In this document: piece by piece, positions 58,970 to 64,000 of the stretch
Position numbering within the stretch: position 1 is the first letter of the stretch
Layout of the letters: each line of letters begins with the position of its first letter
Assembly: GCF_036240795.1 (NCBI RefSeq)
Contig: NZ_CP108454.1
Span: 4,030,001 to 4,094,000, forward strand
Length of the DNA: 64,000 nucleotides
Source: Streptomyces sp. NBC_01268
GTDB taxonomy: Bacteria; Actinomycetota; Actinomycetes; Streptomycetales; Streptomycetaceae
Reading direction: 5' to 3'
Program-made: the position numbers and the translations under genes
Notes under the pieces: model-generated
Told to the model about the DNA's origin: nothing
What the model saw: the letters and a program-made list of their open reading frames with translations, nothing else
The model's database searches: none

Positions 58970-60248
58970 GCCCGGCGCCCGCCGCCCGGCGGGCCAGCAG
59001 CCACCAGGTGCCCAGGCCGAGCAGCAGGACCGTTCCGGCGCCGATCCCGGCCACGCCGACCACGCGCAGTACGTCGCTGCGGGCCGCCTCGGGCGCGCTC
59101 TGGCCGCTGGCGGCCGCGTCCCGGTCGGCGTCGGTGACCGTGAACGGCCCGGCGGGCCCGGCGTACGCGGGAGCGGCCTTGGGCTGCCCGGTCACGTTCA
59201 CCCGCAGGGTCAGCGGCAGCGGCTGGTCCCCGTACGCCTCGGCGACCTCCGGGCTGAGCGTGGCCGACAGGGTGTACCAGCCGGCGAAGCGCATGCCGTT
59301 CGTGCCGTCGTTCGAGGAGAAACGGTTCTCGTACGCCACCGGCCGCCGCGGATCGAGCTCCAGGGTGGCCGGGTCGCCGCCGTAGCTCAGGGAGTCGCGG
59401 TCGACGTGGCCGCGGGCGGGGTTCTCCAGGGAGAGCACGAACGCGTTGCCGACGAAGGCGTCCCCGTCCGGGCTGCTGCCCAGCTCGGCGTCGGCGAAGA
59501 GCTGCTGGCCCCAGTCGACGGGGACCCGGTAGAAGAGCGTCTGGCCCGGCCTGATGTCCGTGCGCCACTCGCCCTGCCGCAGCGAGGTCGCGCCCTGGAA
59601 GCCCGCGCCGCCCTGGCGCCGCTGCGGCCCTCCGGAGGGCGGCTGCGGCGTGCCCGAGGCCCAGTTCTCCGGAAGCGCCGTCGGACCGCTCCGGCGCACG
59701 CCCGGCTCGGTCAGGAAGCGGATCTCCAGCTCCCAGGCTCCGGGGTCGGAGGCGACGGCCGAGTCCCGTTCGACGAGGACGTAGTACGCGCCCGCGTGCC
59801 GGCAGGAGGAGGAGCCGGGGGTGAGCGTGCGGTGGGCGTAGGCGGTGAGGGGGCGGGCGAACTCGGCGGGACCGAAGGAGGTGTCCTGGTAGCCGCACTG
59901 GGTGTGGGAGCCGTCCTGCATGCTCACCTTGATGCCGTCGCCGTACGCGACCTTCCCGGCCCCTTTGGGGACGGCCACGACCGAAACGTACGCGTCCCGC
60001 TCGGAGTCGAGGTCGACGCGGTAGTAGAGCTTGCCGTTCTTCCCGATGGTGTCCCGGTAGCTCTTCTCCGGCTCCAACTGCGCGGCGTCCAGCGTGGATA
60101 CGGCGCCCTTCACCTGCCGGGCGCCGTCGTCGAAGGCGTACCCGCCGACGTCACCGGCCGCCCGCGCACCGCCGGGCAGCGAGACGGCCAGGCAGGCCGC
60201 CGCGGCCAGCACTCCGGCCGTACGGCCCGTACCCCGTCGCCTGTTCAC
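58956..60248 (-). CDS. Secreted protein with C-terminal membrane anchor
   Basis: The 430-residue product has an Arg-rich signal peptide (NRRRGTGRTAGVLAAAACLA, cleavage near residue 30), two beta-rich repeats of a similar module (about 50-190 with YYRVDLDSERDAYVSVVAV, and about 225-370 with LFYRVPVDWGQQLFADAEL), then one helix (about 400-422) and a short basic tail. The paired modules look like pre-peptidase or jelly-roll domains; I do not know a function. GTG 60248 follows GAGGGGGAG. The 3' end overlaps the kinase gene tail to tail by 14 bases, so the two mRNAs are antisense to each other there. Confidence 0.82.
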   Translation of the reverse strand: MNRRRGTGRTAGVLAAAACLAVSLPGGARAAGDVGGYAFDDGARQVKGAVSTLDAAQLEPEKSYRDTIGKNGKLYYRVDLDSERDAYVSVVAVPKGAGKVAYGDGIKVSMQDGSHTQCGYQDTSFGPAEFARPLTAYAHRTLTPGSSSCRHAGAYYVLVERDSAVASDPGAWELEIRFLTEPGVRRSGPTALPENWASGTPQPPSGGPQRRQGGAGFQGATSLRQGEWRTDIRPGQTLFYRVPVDWGQQLFADAELGSSPDGDAFVGNAFVLSLENPARGHVDRDSLSYGGDPATLELDPRRPVAYENRFSSNDGTNGMRFAGWYTLSATLSPEVAEAYGDQPLPLTLRVNVTGQPKAAPAYAGPAGPFTVTDADRDAAASGQSAPEAARSDVLRVVGVAGIGAGTVLLLGLGTWWLLARRAAGAGPMPG

Positions 60249-60313
60249 GCGCTCCCCCTCGTCGTGTCCGTGCCGGCCCATCCTGCCCGTCCGCCCGGCC
60301 ACGACCCAAGAAC

Positions 60314-60348
60314 TTCGCGACAGCAAGCAATTCATTCACTGTCGCGAA
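60314..60348. promoter_or_regulatory. 10-bp inverted repeat upstream of the secreted-protein gene
   Basis: TTCGCGACAG (60314-60323) and CTGTCGCGAA (60339-60348) are perfect inverted copies around a 15-base AT-rich centre. It lies 66 bases upstream of GTG 60248, where the promoter should be, so a dimeric regulator site is likely. The separate hairpin at 60354 follows immediately. Confidence 0.5.
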
Positions 60349-60353
60349 CAGCA

Positions 60354-60388
60354 CGAGGCCCCGGCCGCTCAGAGCGGCCGGGGCCTCG
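60354..60388 (-). terminator. Hairpin terminator after the DLW-39 gene
   Basis: CGAGGCCCCGGCCGCT and AGCGGCCGGGGCCTCG pair perfectly over 16 bp with a three-base loop (CAG), about 20 bases past the stop of the 44-residue gene. Confidence 0.88.
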
Positions 60389-60408
60389 CACACACAGACT
60401 GTTGCGTC

Positions 60409-60543
60409 TCACACACCCGAACCTGCGGGCACGGAGTCGGTCGCCTCCGTCCACAGGTCCTGCTCGGCGCGATCCGCCTGGATCTGGCGGTACACGAGGA
60501 GCCCGCCGATGGCGGCCAGTGCGACCAGGAGCAGCTTCTTCAC
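60409..60543 (-). CDS. DLW-39 family small membrane protein
   Basis: The 44-residue protein has one membrane helix (LLLVALAAIGGLLVYR, residues 4-19) followed by QADRAEQDLWTEATD, which contains the D-L-W motif naming the family. It is conserved near gyrA in Streptomyces; no function is known. GTG 60543 has GAGG eight bases upstream. It lies between the hairpin at 60354 and tRNA-Ile. Confidence 0.87.
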   Translation of the reverse strand: MKKLLLVALAAIGGLLVYRQIQADRAEQDLWTEATDSVPAGSGV

Positions 60544-60647
60544 CGTGCGACCTCGTCTTTCGTTGACGTAGGAGACTTCTGACGCCCACTCTACACACCG
60601 ACCGATACCGATCAGTGACCTAGGACGCCAACGCGTCCGAGAAAGCA

Positions 60648-60680
60648 ATCGGCCCGGACGGGTGAACCGTCCGGGCCGAT
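60648..60680 (-). terminator. Terminator of tRNA-Ile
   Basis: ATCGGCCCGGACGG and CCGTCCGGGCCGAT pair perfectly over 14 bp with loop GTGAA, nine bases past the tRNA 3' end and followed by TGCTTTC on the minus strand. Confidence 0.87.
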
Positions 60681-60688
60681 CTTCTGTG

Positions 60689-60762
60689 TGGGGCTAACAG
60701 GATTTGAACCTGTGGCCTCATCCTTATCAGGGATGCGCTCTAACCAACTGAGCTATAGCCCC
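60689..60762 (-). tRNA. tRNA-Ile (GAU)
   Basis: The reverse strand reads a 74-base tRNA: acceptor GGGGCTA/TAGCCCC, D arm AGCTCAGTTGGTTAGAGC, anticodon stem-loop with CTGATAA and anticodon GAT, and T arm ACAGGTTCAAATCCTGT. CCA is not encoded. It stands between DUF3566/gyrA and DLW-39. Confidence 0.95.
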
Positions 60763-60860
60763 GCCGCGCTTTGCGGTGTGTGTCCCGCGCGCTGACTCCT
60801 GAAGATTAGCGCACGTGGGGGCCAGCACCAAAATCGGTTCCGGACCGGCCCCCTCGGGAG

Positions 60861-61547
60861 CTACTCGTCCTCGGCGAGGGTGAGCTCCACACCGCCCACG
60901 AAGCCGGCCGACAGGTTGTAGATGAACGCCCCGAGCGTGGCCAGCGCCGTCATCAGGACGACGTCGATCACGGCGATCACCGAGGTGAACATCAGCACCC
61001 GCGGCAGCGACAGGAACGACTGCAGGTCGAAGCCGTTGGACTCGTTGGAGCCGGTGGCCTCGCTGATCGTGCCGCCCACGGTCGAGAAGACGCCCATGGC
61101 GTCCATGACCATCCACAGCACCGCTGCGGCCACGACCGTGCAGATGCCCAGCGCGATGGAGAGCAGGAAGCTCACCTTCATCACCGACCACGGATCGGCC
61201 TTCGCCACCCGCAGCCGCGCCTTGCGCGTGCGCGGCGTGGTCCGCGCGCCCGTGCGCGGCTTGCGCACGGCGGCCGTGTTCTGGCCGCCTGACGTGCCGC
61301 CCTGGGCCGCGTAGGCCTGCGGCGGGTGGTACGGCGCGCCCTGCTGCGCCTGGCCCCCCGCGCGCTCGCCGGGCAGCGGCCCGTTGTACGTCTCGTACGA
61401 GGGACGCTGCCCCCGAGTGTCCGTCACCGTAATCCCCCTACCTTCGGCGGGGGTGCCCCCACCCTGGGAGTCCGTGGCGGAGCCACGGGCACCGCTCGAT
61501 CCTGCGGACCGGCCGTCGGCCGAACCGGCGCCCGTGGCTCCACTCAC
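60861..61547 (-). CDS. DUF3566 membrane protein downstream of gyrA
   Basis: The 228-residue protein has a disordered Gly/Ser/Gln-rich N-terminus (about 1-105), a basic stretch (RKPRTGARTTPRTRKARLR), and two membrane helices (about 124-147, VSFLLSIALGICTVVAAAVLWMV; and about 187-212) flanking an extracytoplasmic loop, the DUF3566 plan. Family members follow gyrA in many actinobacteria; the mycobacterial relative interacts with wall-growth proteins. GTG 61547 begins three bases after the gyrA stop, so it is cotranscribed with gyrA. Confidence 0.9.
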   Translation of the reverse strand: MSGATGAGSADGRSAGSSGARGSATDSQGGGTPAEGRGITVTDTRGQRPSYETYNGPLPGERAGGQAQQGAPYHPPQAYAAQGGTSGGQNTAAVRKPRTGARTTPRTRKARLRVAKADPWSVMKVSFLLSIALGICTVVAAAVLWMVMDAMGVFSTVGGTISEATGSNESNGFDLQSFLSLPRVLMFTSVIAVIDVVLMTALATLGAFIYNLSAGFVGGVELTLAEDE

Positions 61548-61550
61548 GCT

Positions 61551-64000
<2,450 letters not shown>

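Overview
The window is high-GC actinobacterial DNA and almost certainly comes from a Streptomyces chromosome close to oriC. It has third-position GC bias, many GTG starts, ATGA/GTGA overlaps, the fhaA-fhaB-PP2C-rodA-pbpA-pknB block, crgA, a Bpa-type proteasome activator, class E sortases and gyrA at the right edge. From memory, the order matches the conserved core between the paired kinases and gyrA in S. coelicolor. I see no rRNA, insertion sequence, prophage, CRISPR array or secondary-metabolite cluster.

Layout. 1-3.5 kb: two divergent Ser/Thr kinases and a secreted Pro/Thr-rich protein. 3.6-8.1 kb: a PadR regulator with an ABC/FtsX exporter. 8.2-13.4 kb: Bpa, a quinone oxidoreductase, and a mobA-like/moeA/K+ channel operon with a parS site in the last gene junction. 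13.6-18 kb: the branched-chain 2-oxoacid dehydrogenase genes (bkdABC) and a divergent Lrp regulator. 18.2-22.2 kb: a TetR regulator, a 3-hydroxyacyl-CoA dehydrogenase and paaN. 22.3-25.2 kb: a TrmH methyltransferase, HTTM protein and DUF5819 operon. 25.3-30.2 kb: paaABCDE and an acyl-CoA dehydrogenase. 30.2-38 kb: rhodanese, J-domain and DUF2252 proteins, a MarR/DUF3533 pair, a two-component system and tRNA-Leu(CAG).

38.6-46.8 kb is the growth and division signalling operon: two FHA proteins, a PP2C phosphatase, RodA/FtsW, a class B PBP and a PASTA kinase. A strong hairpin separates it from the convergent locus at 47-51.4 kb, which holds three class E sortases, a TrpG/PabA amidotransferase, a 53-residue membrane protein missed by length cut-offs, and DUF881, followed by crgA on the other strand. 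51.8-64 kb holds a DnaA-box cluster, a rhomboid protease, a cyclophilin, DUF5324, secreted proteins, an MFS transporter, tRNA-Ala(UGC), an HTH protein, a tail-anchored kinase, DLW-39, tRNA-Ile(GAU), DUF3566 and the 3' 2.45 kb of gyrA.

How the parts connect. Three copies of ACCGA-N4-TCGGT stand before bkdABC, at the hbd/paaN junction and before paaA. This suggests that the TetR protein at 18.2-18.8 kb is a PaaR-type regulator joining phenylacetate and branched-chain acyl catabolism. Chromosome-maintenance signals are scattered through the window: one perfect and one near parS, and at least 13 matches to the degenerate Streptomyces DnaA box, several clustered. The most interesting protein-level observations are a histidine kinase with an extra C-terminal membrane-anchored domain, the HTTM/DUF5819 pair, and the third sortase with its small membrane partner. 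Start codons were chosen by Shine-Dalgarno spacing and gene overlap. No homology search was possible, so family names rest on motif recognition.
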